A stretch of 64,000 nt of DNA from Aphanomyces cochlioides (lineage: Eukaryota > Oomycota > Saprolegniomycetes > Saprolegniales > Verrucalvaceae): contig JAHQRK010000005.1 of NCBI GenBank assembly GCA_019828595.1, forward strand, positions 930,001-994,000, written 5' to 3'. The notes under the pieces are model-generated. The model was given only the letters and a program-made list of their open reading frames with translations, was not told the origin of the DNA and ran no database searches. Below, piece after piece: positions 1 to 15,000 of the stretch (within the stretch, counting starts at the first letter, position 1; each line of letters opens with the position of its first letter). A program made the position numbers and the translations under genes.

Positions 1-3000
1 AGCGCATGAGTTCGATGTGTCAATATTACATGTACTCTTGTATAACCGGAGTGAGAAACGGCACAGAACAACGTGAGACAAAAATGGAAAACTTTCGATT
101 ACAGTTAGCATGAAGGAGGACTAGGCATGATAGTACTGCTGGTATGTGCTTCTGGAATATCTTCATGAGGTTCATGTTGTGTTTTCGTCAAGTCAATCTA
201 TTATATTAACTTCCAATCATATTGCGTCATTCGGTGTGATAGGAATCATATCACAGTTGCAGTCATTATATACATCTGCTGCATCTATGATAAAAACATG
301 ATCTTTTTGTATCTGAGTGTGATAGGAAATCTATCACAGATGCCTGAAAAACATTTTCAAAACAAGTTTTTGACTTGATTTCAGTATGCAGATCTGAAAT
401 GTGCAAAATTCTGAGCAACTGTGATAGAGATTCAATCACGGTTTTTCAACAAACAAATATTGGCAGATATGAAGCTTCATTTAGTCGCCAGCATGAAGTC
501 TAACCGAGAAACAAAGATGCTCTGAATAAATTTAACGTCTAGCACGGATATAAGCTAGGCTAGCTGCAGCAGAACACGACATTTGTTGACGTTTTATGCG
601 CTCACTCGCCTGATTGTACTGTTAGCATATGTAAATGTCGAGCACAAAACACAAAGCATTGTGGATATCTTGAAAACTATACGAATAGTCAATTAAGGCA
701 TAAACAAAACTGTAGGAGTCATAAATAATGATGACGGATGTGATCTCCACACCTTCGCCACTACCTCATAACCCTATAAACTTTTGACGTTGCCAAAGTC
801 TAAAAGAAATCTCGCATCCCCTCTACAAGTTGAACAGTAGGTAGTAGGGCAATAATCTATTGAATCAGCCCACGCACAATAAACACCCTCTACAAGGTAC
901 ATGACTCATTCACTTAGATTGCAGCGCATGAGTTCGATGTGTCAATATTACATGTACTCTTGTATAACCGGAGTGAGAAACGGCACAGAACAACGTGAGA
1001 CAAAAAAGGAAAACTTTCGATTACAGTTAGCATGAAGGAGGACTAGGCATGATAGTACTGCTGGTATGTGCTTCTGGAATATCTTCATGAGGTTCATGTT
1101 GTGTTTTCGTCAAGTCAATCTATTATATTAACTTCCAATCATATTGCGTCATTCGGTGTGATAGGAATCATATCACAGTTGCAGTCATTATATACATCTG
1201 CTGCATCTATGATAAAAACATGATCTTTTTGTATCTGAGTGTGATAGGAAATCTATCACAGATGCCTGAAAAACATTTTCAAAACAAGTTTTTGACTTGA
1301 TTTCAGTATGCAGATCTGAAATGTGCAAAATTCTGAGCAACTGTGATAGAGATTCAATCACGGTTTTTCAACAAACAAATATTGGCAGATATGAAGCTTC
1401 ATTTAGTCGCCAGCATGAAGTCTAACCGAGAAACAAAGATGCTCTGAATAAATTTAACGTCTAGCACGGATATAAGCTAGGCTAGCTGCAGCAGAACACG
1501 ACATTTGTTGACGTTTTATGCGCTCACTCGCCTGATTGTACTGTTAGCATATGTAAATGTCGAGCACAAAACACAAAGCATTGTGGATATCTTGAAAACT
1601 ATACGAATAGTCAATTAAGGCATAAACAAAACTGTAGGAGTCATAAATAATGATGACGGATGTGATCTCCACACCTTCGCCACTACCTCATAACCCTATA
1701 AACTTTTGACGTTGCCAAAGTCTAAAAGAAATCTCGCATCCCCTCTACAAGTTGAACAGTAGGTAGTAGGGCAATAATCTATTGAATCAGCCCACGCACA
1801 ATAAACACCCTCTACAAGGTACATGACTCATTCACTTAGATTGCAGCGCATGAGTTCGATGTGTCAATATTACATGTACTCTTGTATAACCGGAGTGAGA
1901 AACGGCACAGAACAACGTGAGACAAAAAAGGAAAACTTTCGATTACAGTTAGCATGAAGGAGGACTAGGCATGATAGTACTGCTGGTATGTGCTTCTGGA
2001 ATATCTTCATGAGGTTCATGTTGTGTTTTCGTCAAGTCAATCTATTATATTAACTTCCAATCATATTGCGTCATTCGGTGTGATAGGAATCATATCACAG
2101 TTGCAGTCATTATATACATCTGCTGCATCTATGATAAAAACATGATCTTTTTGTATCTGAGTGTGATAGGAAATCTATCACAGATGCCTGAAAAACATTT
2201 TCAAAACAAGTTTTTGACTTGATTTCAGTATGCAGATCTGAAATGTGCAAAATTCTGAGCAACTGTGATAGAGATTCAATCACGGTTTTTCAACAAACAA
2301 ATATTGGCAGATATGAAGCTTCATTTAGTCGCCAGCATGAAGTCTAACCGAGAAACAAAGATGCTCTGAATAAATTTAACGTCTAGCACGGATATAAGCT
2401 AGGCTAGCTGCAGCAGAACACGACATTTGTTGACGTTTTATGCGCTCATTCGCCTGATTGTACTGTTAGCATATGTAAATGTCGAGCACAAAACACAAAG
2501 CATTGTGGATATCTTGAAAACTATACGAATAGTCAATTAAGGCATAAACAAAACTGTAGGAGTCATAAATAATGATGACGGATGTGATCTCCACACCTTC
2601 GCCACTACCTCATAACCCTATAAACTTTTGACGTTGCCAAAGTCTAAAAGAAATCTCGCATCCCCTCTACAAGTTGAACAGTAGGTAGTAGGGCAATAAT
2701 CTATTGAATCAGCCCACGCACAATAAACACCCTCTACAAGGTACATGACTCATTCACTTAGATTGCAGCGCATGAGTTCGATGTGTCAATATTACATGTA
2801 CTCTTGTATAACCGGAGTGAGAAACGGCACAGAACAACGTGAGACAAAAATGGAAAACTTTCGATTACAGTTAGCATGAAGGAGGACTAGGCATGATAGT
2901 ACTGCTGGTATGTGCTTCTGGAATATCTTCATGAGGTTCATGTTGTGTTTTCGTCAAGTCAATCTATTATATTAACTTCCAATCATATTGCGTCATTCGG

Positions 3001-6000
3001 TGTGATAGGAATCATATCACAGTTGCAGTCATTATATACATCTGCTGCATCTATGATAAAAACATGATCTTTTTGTATCTGAGTGTGATAGGAAATCTAT
3101 CACAGATGCCTGAAAAACATTTTCAAAACGAGTTTTTGACTTGATTTCAGTATGCAGATCTGAAATGTGCAAAATTCTGAGCAACTGTGATAGAGATTCA
3201 ATCACGGTTTTTCAACAAACAAATATTGGCAGATATGAAGCTTCATTTAGTCGCCAGCATGAAGTCTAACCGAGAAACAAAGATGCTCTGAATAAATTTA
3301 ACGTCTAGCACGGATATAAGCTAGGCTAGCTGCAGCAGAACACGACATTTGTTGACGTTTTATGCGCTCATTCGCCTGATTGTACTGTTAGCATATGTAA
3401 ATGTCGAGCACAAAACACAAAGCATTGTGGATATCTTGAAAACTATACGAATAGTCAATTAAGGCATAAACAAAACTGTAGGAGTCATAAATAATGATGA
3501 CGGATGTGATCTCCACACCTTCGCCACTACCTCATAACCCTATAAACTTTTGACGTTGCCAAAGTCTAAAAGAAATCTCGCATCCCCTCTACAAGTTGAA
3601 CAGTAGGTAGTAGGGCAATAATCTATTGAATCAGCCCACGCACAATAAACACCCTCTACAAGGTACATGACTCATTCACTTAGATTGCAGCGCATGAGTT
3701 CGATGTGTCAATATTACATGTACTCTTGTATAACCGGAGTGAGAAACGGCACAGAACAACGTGAGACAAAAAAGGAAAACTTTCGATTACAGTTAGCATG
3801 AAGGAGGACTAGGCATGATAGTACTGCTGGTATGTGCTTTTGGAATATCTTCATGAGGTTCATGTTGTGTTTTCGTCAAGTCAATCTATTATATTAACTT
3901 CCAATCATATTGCGTCATTCGGTGTGATAGGAATCATATCACAGTTGCAGTCATTATATACATCTGCTGCATCTATGATAAAAACATGATCTTTTTGTAT
4001 CTGAGTGTGATAGGAAATCTATCACAGATGCCTGAAAAACATTTTCAAAACGAGTTTTTGACTTGATTTCAGTATGCAGATCTGAAATGTGCAAAATTCT
4101 GAGCAACTGTGATAGAGATTCAATCACGGTTTTTCAACAAACAAATATTGGCAGATATGAAGCTTCATTTAGTCGCCAGCATGAAGTCTAACCGAGAAAC
4201 AAAGATGCTCTGAATAAATTTAACGTCTAGCACGGATATAAGCTAGGCTAGCTGCAGCAGAACACGACATTTGTTGACGTTTTATGCGCTCATTCGCCTA
4301 ATTGTACTGTTAGCATATGTAAATGTCGAGCACAAAACACAAAGCATTGTGGATATCTTGAAAACTATACGAATAGTCAATTAAGGCATAAACAAAACTG
4401 TAGGAGTCATAAATAATGATGACGGATGTGATCTCCACACCTTCGCCACTACCTCATAACCCTATAAACTTTTGACGTTGCCAAAGTCTAAAAGAAATCT
4501 CGCATCCCCTCTACAAGTTGAACAGTAGGTAGTAGGGCAATAATCTATTGAATCAGCCCACGCACAATAAACACCCTCTACAAGGTACATGACTCATTCA
4601 CTTAGATTGCAGCGCATGAGTTCGATGTGTCAATATTACATGTACTCTTGTATAACCGGAGTGAGAAACGGCACAGAACAACGTGAGACAAAAAAGGAAA
4701 ACTTTCGATTACAGTTAGCATGAAGGAGGACTAGGCATGATAGTACTGCTGGTATGTGCTTCTGGAATATCTTCATGAGGTTCATGTTGTGTTTTCGTCA
4801 AGTCAATCTATTATATTAACTTCCAATCATATTGCGTCATTCGGTGTGATAGGAATCATATCACAGTTGCAGTCATTATATACATCTGCTGCATCTATGA
4901 TAAAAACATGATCTTTTTGTATCTGAGTGTGATAGGAAATCTATCACAGATGCCTGAAAAACATTTTCAAAACAAGTTTTTGACTTGATTTCAGTATGCA
5001 GATCTGAAATGTGCAAAATTCTGAGCAACTGTGATAGAGATTCAATCACGGTTTTTCAACAAACAAATATTGGCAGATATGAAGCTTCATTGTCGCCAGC
5101 ATGAAGTCTAACCGAGAAACAAAGATGCTCTGAATAAATTTAACGTCTAGCACGGATATAAGCTAGGCTAGCTGCAGCAGAACACGACATTTGTTGACGT
5201 TTTATGCGCTCATTCGCCTAATTGTACTGTTAGCATATGTAAATGTCGAGCACAAAACACAAAGCATTGTGGATATCTTGAAAACTATACGAATAGTCAA
5301 TTAAGGCATAAACAAAACTGTAGGAGTCATAAATAATGATGACGGATGTGATCTCCACACCTTCGCCACTACCTCATAACCCTATAAACTTTTGACGTTG
5401 CCAAAGTCTAAAAGAAATCTCGCATCCCCTCTACAAGTTGAACAGTAGGTAGTAGGGCAATAATCTATTGAATCAGCCCACGCACAATAAACACCCTCTA
5501 CAAGGTACATGACTCATTCACTTAGATTGCAGCGCATGAGTTCGATGTGTCAATATTACATGTACTCTTGTATAACCGGAGTGAGAAACGGCACAGAACA
5601 ACGTGAGACAAAAAAGGAAAACTTTCGATTACAGTTAGCATGAAGGAGGACTAGGCATGATAGTACTGCTGGTATGTGCTTCTGGAATATCTTCATGAGG
5701 TTCATGTTGTGTTTTCGTCAAGTCAATCTATTATATTAACTTCCAATCATATTGCGTCATTCGGTGTGATAGGAATCATATCACAGTTGCAGTCATTATA
5801 TACATCTGCTGCATCTATGATAAAAACATGATCTTTTTGTATCTGAGTGTGATAGGAAATCTATCACAGATGCCTGAAAAACATTTTCAAAACAAGTTTT
5901 TGACTTGATTTCAGTATGCAGATCTGAAATGTGCAAAATTCTGAGCAACTGTGATAGAGATTCAATCACGGTTTTTCAACAAACAAATATTGGCAGATAT

Positions 6001-9000
6001 GAAGCTTCATTTAGTCGCCAGCATGAAGTCTAACCGAGAAACAAAGATGCTCTGAATAAATTTAACGTCTAGCACGGATATAAGCTAGGCTAGCTGCAGC
6101 AGAACACGACATTTGTTGACGTTTTATGCGCTCATTCGCCTGATTGTACTGTTAGCATATGTAAATGTCGAGCACAAAACACAAAGCATTGTGGATATCT
6201 TGAAAACTATACGAATAGTCAATTAAGGCATAAACAAAACTGTAGGAGTCATAAATAATGATGACGGATGTGATCTCCACACCTTCGCCACTACCTCATA
6301 ACCCTATAAACTTTTGACGTTGCCAAAGTCTAAAAGAAATCTCGCATCCCCTCTACAAGTTGAACAGTAGGTAGTAGGGCAATAATCTATTGAATCAGCC
6401 CACGCACAATAAACACCCTCTACAAGGTACATGACTCATTCACTTAGATTGCAGCGCATGAGTTCGATGTGTCAATATTACATGTACTCTTGTATAACCG
6501 GAGTGAGAAACGGCACAGAACAACGTGAGACAAAAAAGGAAAACTTTCGATTACAGTTAGCATGAAGGAGGACTAGGCATGATAGTACTGCTGGTATGTG
6601 CTTCTGGAATATCTTCATGAGGTTCATGTTGTGTTTTCGTCAAGTCAATCTATTATATTAACTTCCAATCATATTGCGTCATTCGGTGTGATAGGAATCA
6701 TATCACAGTTGCAGTCATTATATACATCTGCTGCATCTATGATAAAAACATGATCTTTTTGTATCTGAGTGTGATAGGAAATCTATCACAGATGCCTGAA
6801 AAACATTTTCAAAACAAGTTTTTGACTTGATTTCAGTATGCAGATCTGAAATGTGCAAAATTCTGAGCAACTGTGATAGAGATTCAATCACGGTTTTTCA
6901 ACAAACAAATATTGGCAGATATGAAGCTTCATTTAGTCGCCAGCATGAAGTCTAACCGAGAAACAAAGATGCTCTGAATAAATTTAACGTCTAGCACGGA
7001 TATAAGCTAGGCTAGCTGCAGCAGAACACGACATTTGTTGACGTTTTATGCGCTCACTCGCCTGATTGTACTGTTAGCATATGTAAATGTCGAGCACAAA
7101 ACACAAAGCATTGTGGATATCTTGAAAACTATACGAATAGTCAATTAAGGCATAAACAAAACTGTAGGAGTCATAAATAATGATGACGGATGTGATCTCC
7201 ACACCTTCGCCACTACCTCATAACCCTATAAACTTTTGACGTTGCCAAAGTCTAAAAGAAATCTCGCATCCCCTCTACAAGTTGAACAGTAGGTAGTAGG
7301 GCAATAATCTATTGAATCAGCCCACGCACAATAAACACCCTCTACAAGGTACATGACTCATTCACTTAGATTGCAGCGCATGAGTTCGATGTGTCAATAT
7401 TACATGTACTCTTGTATAACCGGAGTGAGAAACGGCACAGAACAACGTGAGACAAAAAAGGAAAACTTTCGATTACAGTTAGCATGAAGGAGGACTAGGC
7501 ATGATAGTACTGCTGGTATGTGCTTCTGGAATATCTTCATGAGGTTCATGTTGTGTTTTCGTCAAGTCAATCTATTATATTAACTTCCAATCATATTGCG
7601 TCATTCGGTGTGATAGGAATCATATCACAGTTGCAGTCATTATATACATCTGCTGCATCTATGATAAAAACATGATCTTTTTGTATCTGAGTGTGATAGG
7701 AAATCTATCACAGATGCCTGAAAAACATTTTCAAAACAAGTTTTTGACTTGATTTCAGTATGCAGATCTGAAATGTGCAAAATTCTGAGCAACTGTGATA
7801 GAGATTCAATCACGGTTTTTCAACAAACAAATATTGGCAGATATGAAGCTTCATTTAGTCGCCAGCATGAAGTCTAACCGAGAAACAAAGATGCTCTGAA
7901 TAAATTTAACGTCTAGCACGGATATAAGCTAGGCTAGCTGCAGCAGAACACGACATTTGTTGACGTTTTATGCGCTCATTCGCCTGATTGTACTGTTAGC
8001 ATATGTAAATGTCGAGCACAAAACACAAAGCATTGTGGATATCTTGAAAACTATACGAATAGTCAATTAAGGCATAAACAAAACTGTAGGAGTCATAAAT
8101 AATGATGACGGATGTGATCTCCACACCTTCGCCACTACCTCATAACCCTATAAACTTTTGACGTTGCCAAAGTCTAAAAGAAATCTCGCATCCCCTCTAC
8201 AAGTTGAACAGTAGGTAGTAGGGCAATAATCTATTGAATCAGCCCACGCACAATAAACACCCTCTACAAGGTACATGACTCATTCACTTAGATTGCAGCG
8301 CATGAGTTCGATGTGTCAATATTACATGTACTCTTGTATAACCGGAGTGAGAAACGGCACAGAACAACGTGAGACAAAAAAGGAAAACTTTCGATTACAG
8401 TTAGCATGAAGGAGGACTAGGCATGATAGTACTGCTGGTATGTGCTTCTGGAATATCTTCATGAGGTTCATGTTGTGTTTTCGTCAAGTCAATCTATTAT
8501 ATTAACTTCCAATCATATTGCGTCATTCGGTGTGATAGGAATCATATCACAGTTGCAGTCATTATATACATCTGCTGCATCTATGATAAAAACATGATCT
8601 TTTTGTATCTGAGTGTGATAGGAAATCTATCACAGATGCCTGAAAAACATTTTCAAAACAAGTTTTTGACTTGATTTCAGTATGCAGATCTGAAATGTGC
8701 AAAATTCTGAGCAACTGTGATAGAGATTCAATCACGGTTTTTCAACAAACAAATATTGGCAGATATGAAGCTTCATTTAGTCGCCAGCATGAAGTCTAAC
8801 CGAGAAACAAAGATGCTCTGAATAAATTTAACGTCTAGCACGGATATAAGCTAGGCTAGCTGCAGCAGAACACGACATTTGTTGACGTTTTATGCGCTCA
8901 TTCGCCTGATTGTACTGTTAGCATATGTAAATGTCGAGCACAAAACACAAAGCATTGTGGATATCTTGAAAACTATACGAATAGTCAATTAAGGCATAAA

Positions 9001-12000
9001 CAAAACTGTAGGAGTCATAAATAATGATGACGGATGTGATCTCCACACCTTCGCCACTACCTCATAACCCTATAAACTTTTGACGTTGCCAAAGTCTAAA
9101 AGAAATCTCGCATCCCCTCTACAAGTTGAACAGTAGGTAGTAGGGCAATAATCTATTGAATCAGCCCACGCACAATAAACACCCTCTACAAGGTACATGA
9201 CTCATTCACTTAGATTGCAGCGCATGAGTTCGATGTGTCAATATTACATGTACTCTTGTATAACCGGAGTGAGAAACGGCACAGAACAACGTGAGACAAA
9301 AAAGGAAAACTTTCGATTACAGTTAGCATGAAGGAGGACTAGGCATGATAGTACTGCTGGTATGTGCTTCTGGAATATCTTCATGAGGTTCATGTTGTGT
9401 TTTCGTCAAGTCAATCTATTATATTAACTTCCAATCATATTGCGTCATTCGGTGTGATAGGAATCATATCACAGTTGCAGTCATTATATACATCTGCTGC
9501 ATCTATGATAAAAACATGATCTTTTTGTATCTGAGTGTGATAGGAAATCTATCACAGATGCCTGAAAAACATTTTCAAAACAAGTTTTTGACTTGATTTC
9601 AGTATGCAGATCTGAAATGTGCAAAATTCTGAGCAACTGTGATAGAGATTCAATCACGGTTTTTCAACAAACAAATATTGGCAGATATGAAGCTTCATTT
9701 AGTCGCCAGCATGAAGTCTAACCGAGAAACAAAGATGCTCTGAATAAATTTAACGTCTAGCACGGATATAAGCTAGGCTAGCTGCAGCAGAACACGACAT
9801 TTGTTGACGTTTTATGCGCTCACTCGCCTGATTGTACTGTTAGCATATGTAAATGTCGAGCACAAAACACAAAGCATTGTGGATATCTTGAAAACTATAC
9901 GAATAGTCAATTAAGGCATAAACAAAACTGTAGGAGTCATAAATAATGATGACGGATGTGATCTCCACACCTTCGCCACTACCTCATAACCCTATAAACT
10001 TTTGACGTTGCCAAAGTCTAAAAGAAATCTCGCATCCCCTCTACAAGTTGAACAGTAGGTAGTAGGGCAATAATCTATTGAATCAGCCCACGCACAATAA
10101 ACACCCTCTACAAGGTACATGACTCATTCACTTAGATTGCAGCGCATGAGTTCGATGTGTCAATATTACATGTACTCTTGTATAACCGGAGTGAGAAACG
10201 GCACAGAACAACGTGAGACAAAAAAGGAAAACTTTCGATTACAGTTAGCATGAAGGAGGACTAGGCATGATAGTACTGCTGGTATGTGCTTCTGGAATAT
10301 CTTCATGAGGTTCATGTTGTGTTTTCGTCAAGTCAATCTATTATATTAACTTCCAATCATATTGCGTCATTCGGTGTGATAGGAATCATATCACAGTTGC
10401 AGTCATTATATACATCTGCTGCATCTATGATAAAAACATGATCTTTTTGTATCTGAGTGTGATAGGAAATCTATCACAGATGCCTGAAAAACATTTTCAA
10501 AACAAGTTTTTGACTTGATTTCAGTATGCAGATCTGAAATGTGCAAAATTCTGAGCAACTGTGATAGAGATTCAATCACGGTTTTTCAACAAACAAATAT
10601 TGGCAGATATGAAGCTTCATTTAGTCGCCAGCATGAAGTCTAACCGAGAAACAAAGATGCTCTGAATAAATTTAACGTCTAGCACGGATATAAGCTAGGC
10701 TAGCTGCAGCAGAACACGACATTTGTTGACGTTTTATGCGCTCATTCGCCTGATTGTACTGTTAGCATATGTAAATGTCGAGCACAAAACACAAAGCATT
10801 GTGGATATCTTGAAAACTATACGAATAGTCAATTAAGGCATAAACAAAACTGTAGGAGTCATAAATAATGATGACGGATGTGATCTCCACACCTTCGCCA
10901 CTACCTCATAACCCTATAAACTTTTGACGTTGCCAAAGTCTAAAAGAAATCTCGCATCCCCTCTACAAGTTGAACAGTAGGTAGTAGGGCAATAATCTAT
11001 TGAATCAGCCCACGCACAATAAACACCCTCTACAAGGTACATGACTCATTCACTTAGATTGCAGCGCATGAGTTCGATGTGTCAATATTACATGTACTCT
11101 TGTATAACCGGAGTGAGAAACGGCACAGAACAACGTGAGACAAAAAAGGAAAACTTTCGATTACAGTTAGCATGAAGGAGGACTAGGCATGATAGTACTG
11201 CTGGTATGTGCTTCTGGAATATCTTCATGAGGTTCATGTTGTGTTTTCGTCAAGTCAATCTATTATATTAACTTCCAATCATATTGCGTCATTCGGTGTG
11301 ATAGGAATCATATCACAGTTGCAGTCATTATATACATCTGCTGCATCTATGATAAAAACATGATCTTTTTGTATCTGAGTGTGATAGGAAATCTATCACA
11401 GATGCCTGAAAAACATTTTCAAAACAAGTTTTTGACTTGATTTCAGTATGCAGATCTGAAATGTGCAAAATTCTGAGCAACTGTGATAGAGATTCAATCA
11501 CGGTTTTTCAACAAACAAATATTGGCAGATATGAAGCTTCATTTAGTCGCCAGCATGAAGTCTAACCGAGAAACAAAGATGCTCTGAATAAATTTAACGT
11601 CTAGCACGGATATAAGCTAGGCTAGCTGCAGCAGAACACGACATTTGTTGACGTTTTATGCGCTCATTCGCCTGATTGTACTGTTAGCATATGTAAATGT
11701 CGAGCACAAAACACAAAGCATTGTGGATATCTTGAAAACTATACGAATAGTCAATTAAGGCATAAACAAAACTGTAGGAGTCATAAATAATGATGACGGA
11801 TGTGATCTCCACACCTTCGCCACTACCTCATAACCCTATAAACTTTTGACGTTGCCAAAGTCTAAAAGAAATCTCGCATCCCCTCTACAAGTTGAACAGT
11901 AGGTAGTAGGGCAATAATCTATTGAATCAGCCCACGCACAATAAACACCCTCTACAAGGTACATGACTCATTCACTTAGATTGCAGCGCATGAGTTCGAT

Positions 12001-15000
12001 GTGTCAATATTACATGTACTCTTGTATAACCGGAGTGAGAAACGGCACAGAACAACGTGAGACAAAAAAGGAAAACTTTCGATTACAGTTAGCATGAAGG
12101 AGGACTAGGCATGATAGTACTGCTGGTATGTGCTTCTGGAATATCTTCATGAGGTTCATGTTGTGTTTTCGTCAAGTCAATCTATTATATTAACTTCCAA
12201 TCATATTGCGTCATTCGGTGTGATAGGAATCATATCACAGTTGCAGTCATTATATACATCTGCTGCATCTATGATAAAAACATGATCTTTTTGTATCTGA
12301 GTGTGATAGGAAATCTATCACAGATGCCTGAAAAACATTTTCAAAACAAGTTTTTGACTTGATTTCAGTATGCAGATCTGAAATGTGCAAAATTCTGAGC
12401 AACTGTGATAGAGATTCAATCACGGTTTTTCAACAAACAAATATTGGCAGATATGAAGCTTCATTTAGTCGCCAGCATGAAGTCTAACCGAGAAACAAAG
12501 ATGCTCTGAATAAATTTAACGTCTAGCACGGATATAAGCTAGGCTAGCTGCAGCAGAACACGACATTTGTTGACGTTTTATGCGCTCATTCGCCTGATTG
12601 TACTGTTAGCATATGTAAATGTCGAGCACAAAACACAAAGCATTGTGGATATCTTGAAAACTATACGAATAGTCAATTAAGGCATAAACAAAACTGTAGG
12701 AGTCATAAATAATGATGACGGATGTGATCTCCACACCTTCGCCACTACCTCATAACCCTATAAACTTTTGACGTTGCCAAAGTCTAAAAGAAATCTCGCA
12801 TCCCCTCTACAAGTTGAACAGTAGGTAGTAGGGCAATAATCTATTGAATCAGCCCACGCACAATAAACACCCTCTACAAGGTACATGACTCATTCACTTA
12901 GATTGCAGCGCATGAGTTCGATGTGTCAATATTACATGTACTCTTGTATAACCGGAGTGAGAAACGGCACAGAACAACGTGAGACAAAAAAGGAAAACTT
13001 TCGATTACAGTTAGCATGAAGGAGGACTAGGCATGATAGTACTGCTGGTATGTGCTTCTGGAATATCTTCATGAGGTTCATGTTGTGTTTTGTCAAGTCA
13101 ATCTATTATATTAACTTCCAATCATATTGCGTCATTCGGTGTGATAGGAATCATATCACAGTTGCAGTCATTATATACATCTGCTGCATCTATGATAAAA
13201 ACATGATCTTTTTGTATCTGAGTGTGATAGGAAATCTATCACAGATGCCTGAAAAACATTTTCAAAACAAGTTTTTGACTTGATTTCAGTATGCAGATCT
13301 GAAATGTGCAAAATTCTGAGCAACTGTGATAGAGATTCAATCACGGTTTTTCAACAAACAAATATTGGCAGATATGAAGCTTCATTTAGTCGCCAGCATG
13401 AAGTCTAACCGAGAAACAAAGATGCTCTGAATAAATTTAACGTCTAGCACGGATATAAGCTAGGCTAGCTGCAGCAGAACACGACATTTGTTGACGTTTT
13501 ATGCGCTCACTCGCCTGATTGTACTGTTAGCATATGTAAATGTCGAGCACAAAACACAAAGCATTGTGGATATCTTGAAAACTATACGAATAGTCAATTA
13601 AGGCATAAACAAAACTGTAGGAGTCATAAATAATGATGACGGATGTGATCTCCACACCTTCGCCACTACCTCATAACCCTATAAACTTTTGACGTTGCCA
13701 AAGTCTAAAAGAAATCTCGCATCCCCTCTACAAGTTGAACAGTAGGTAGTAGGGCAATAATCTATTGAATCAGCCCACGCACAATAAACACCCTCTACAA
13801 GGTACATGACTCATTCACTTAGATTGCAGCGCATGAGTTCGATGTGTCAATATTACATGTACTCTTGTATAACCGGAGTGAGAAACGGCACAGAACAACG
13901 TGAGACAAAAAAGGAAAACTTTCGATTACAGTTAGCATGAAGGAGGACTAGGCATGATAGTACTGCTGGTATGTGCTTCTGGAATATCTTCATGAGGTTC
14001 ATGTTGTGTTTTCGTCAAGTCAATCTATTATATTAACTTCCAATCATATTGCGTCATTCGGTGTGATAGGAATCATATCACAGTTGCAGTCATTATATAC
14101 ATCTGCTGCATCTATGATAAAAACATGATCTTTTTGTATCTGAGTGTGATAGGAAATCTATCACAGATGCCTGAAAAACATTTTCAAAACAAGTTTTTGA
14201 CTTGATTTCAGTATGCAGATCTGAAATGTGCAAAATTCTGAGCAACTGTGATAGAGATTCAATCACGGTTTTTCAACAAACAAATATTGGCAGATATGAA
14301 GCTTCATTTAGTCGCCAGCATGAAGTCTAACCGAGAAACAAAGATGCTCTGAATAAATTTAACGTCTAGCACGGATATAAGCTAGGCTAGCTGCAGCAGA
14401 ACACGACATTTGTTGACGTTTTATGCGCTCATTCGCCTGATTGTACTGTTAGCATATGTAAATGTCGAGCACAAAACACAAAGCATTGTGGATATCTTGA
14501 AAACTATACGAATAGTCAATTAAGGCATAAACAAAACTGTAGGAGTCATAAATAATGATGACGGATGTGATCTCCACACCTTCGCCACTACCTCATAACC
14601 CTATAAACTTTTGACGTTGCCAAAGTCTAAAAGAAATCTCGCATCCCCTCTACAAGTTGAACAGTAGGTAGTAGGGCAATAATCTATTGAATCAGCCCAC
14701 GCACAATAAACACCCTCTACAAGGTACATGACTCATTCACTTAGATTGCAGCGCATGAGTTCGATGTGTCAATATTACATGTACTCTTGTATAACCGGAG
14801 TGAGAAACGGCACAGAACAACGTGAGACAAAAAAGGAAAACTTTCGATTACAGTTAGCATGAAGGAGGACTAGGCATGATAGTACTGCTGGTATGTGCTT
14901 CTGGAATATCTTCATGAGGTTCATGTTGTGTTTTCGTCAAGTCAATCTATTATATTAACTTCCAATCATATTGCGTCATTCGGTGTGATAGGAATCATAT

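Noticed and set aside
236..439. Resemblance of the satellite hairpins to a CRP-type TGTGA...TCACA operator
   Set aside because: The half-site spacing is 11 rather than 6 and the genome is eukaryotic.
13050..13283. 77-codon open frame in satellite unit 15
   Set aside because: It exists only because of a 1-bp deletion in that unit; the other units have stops in this frame, so it is not a gene.
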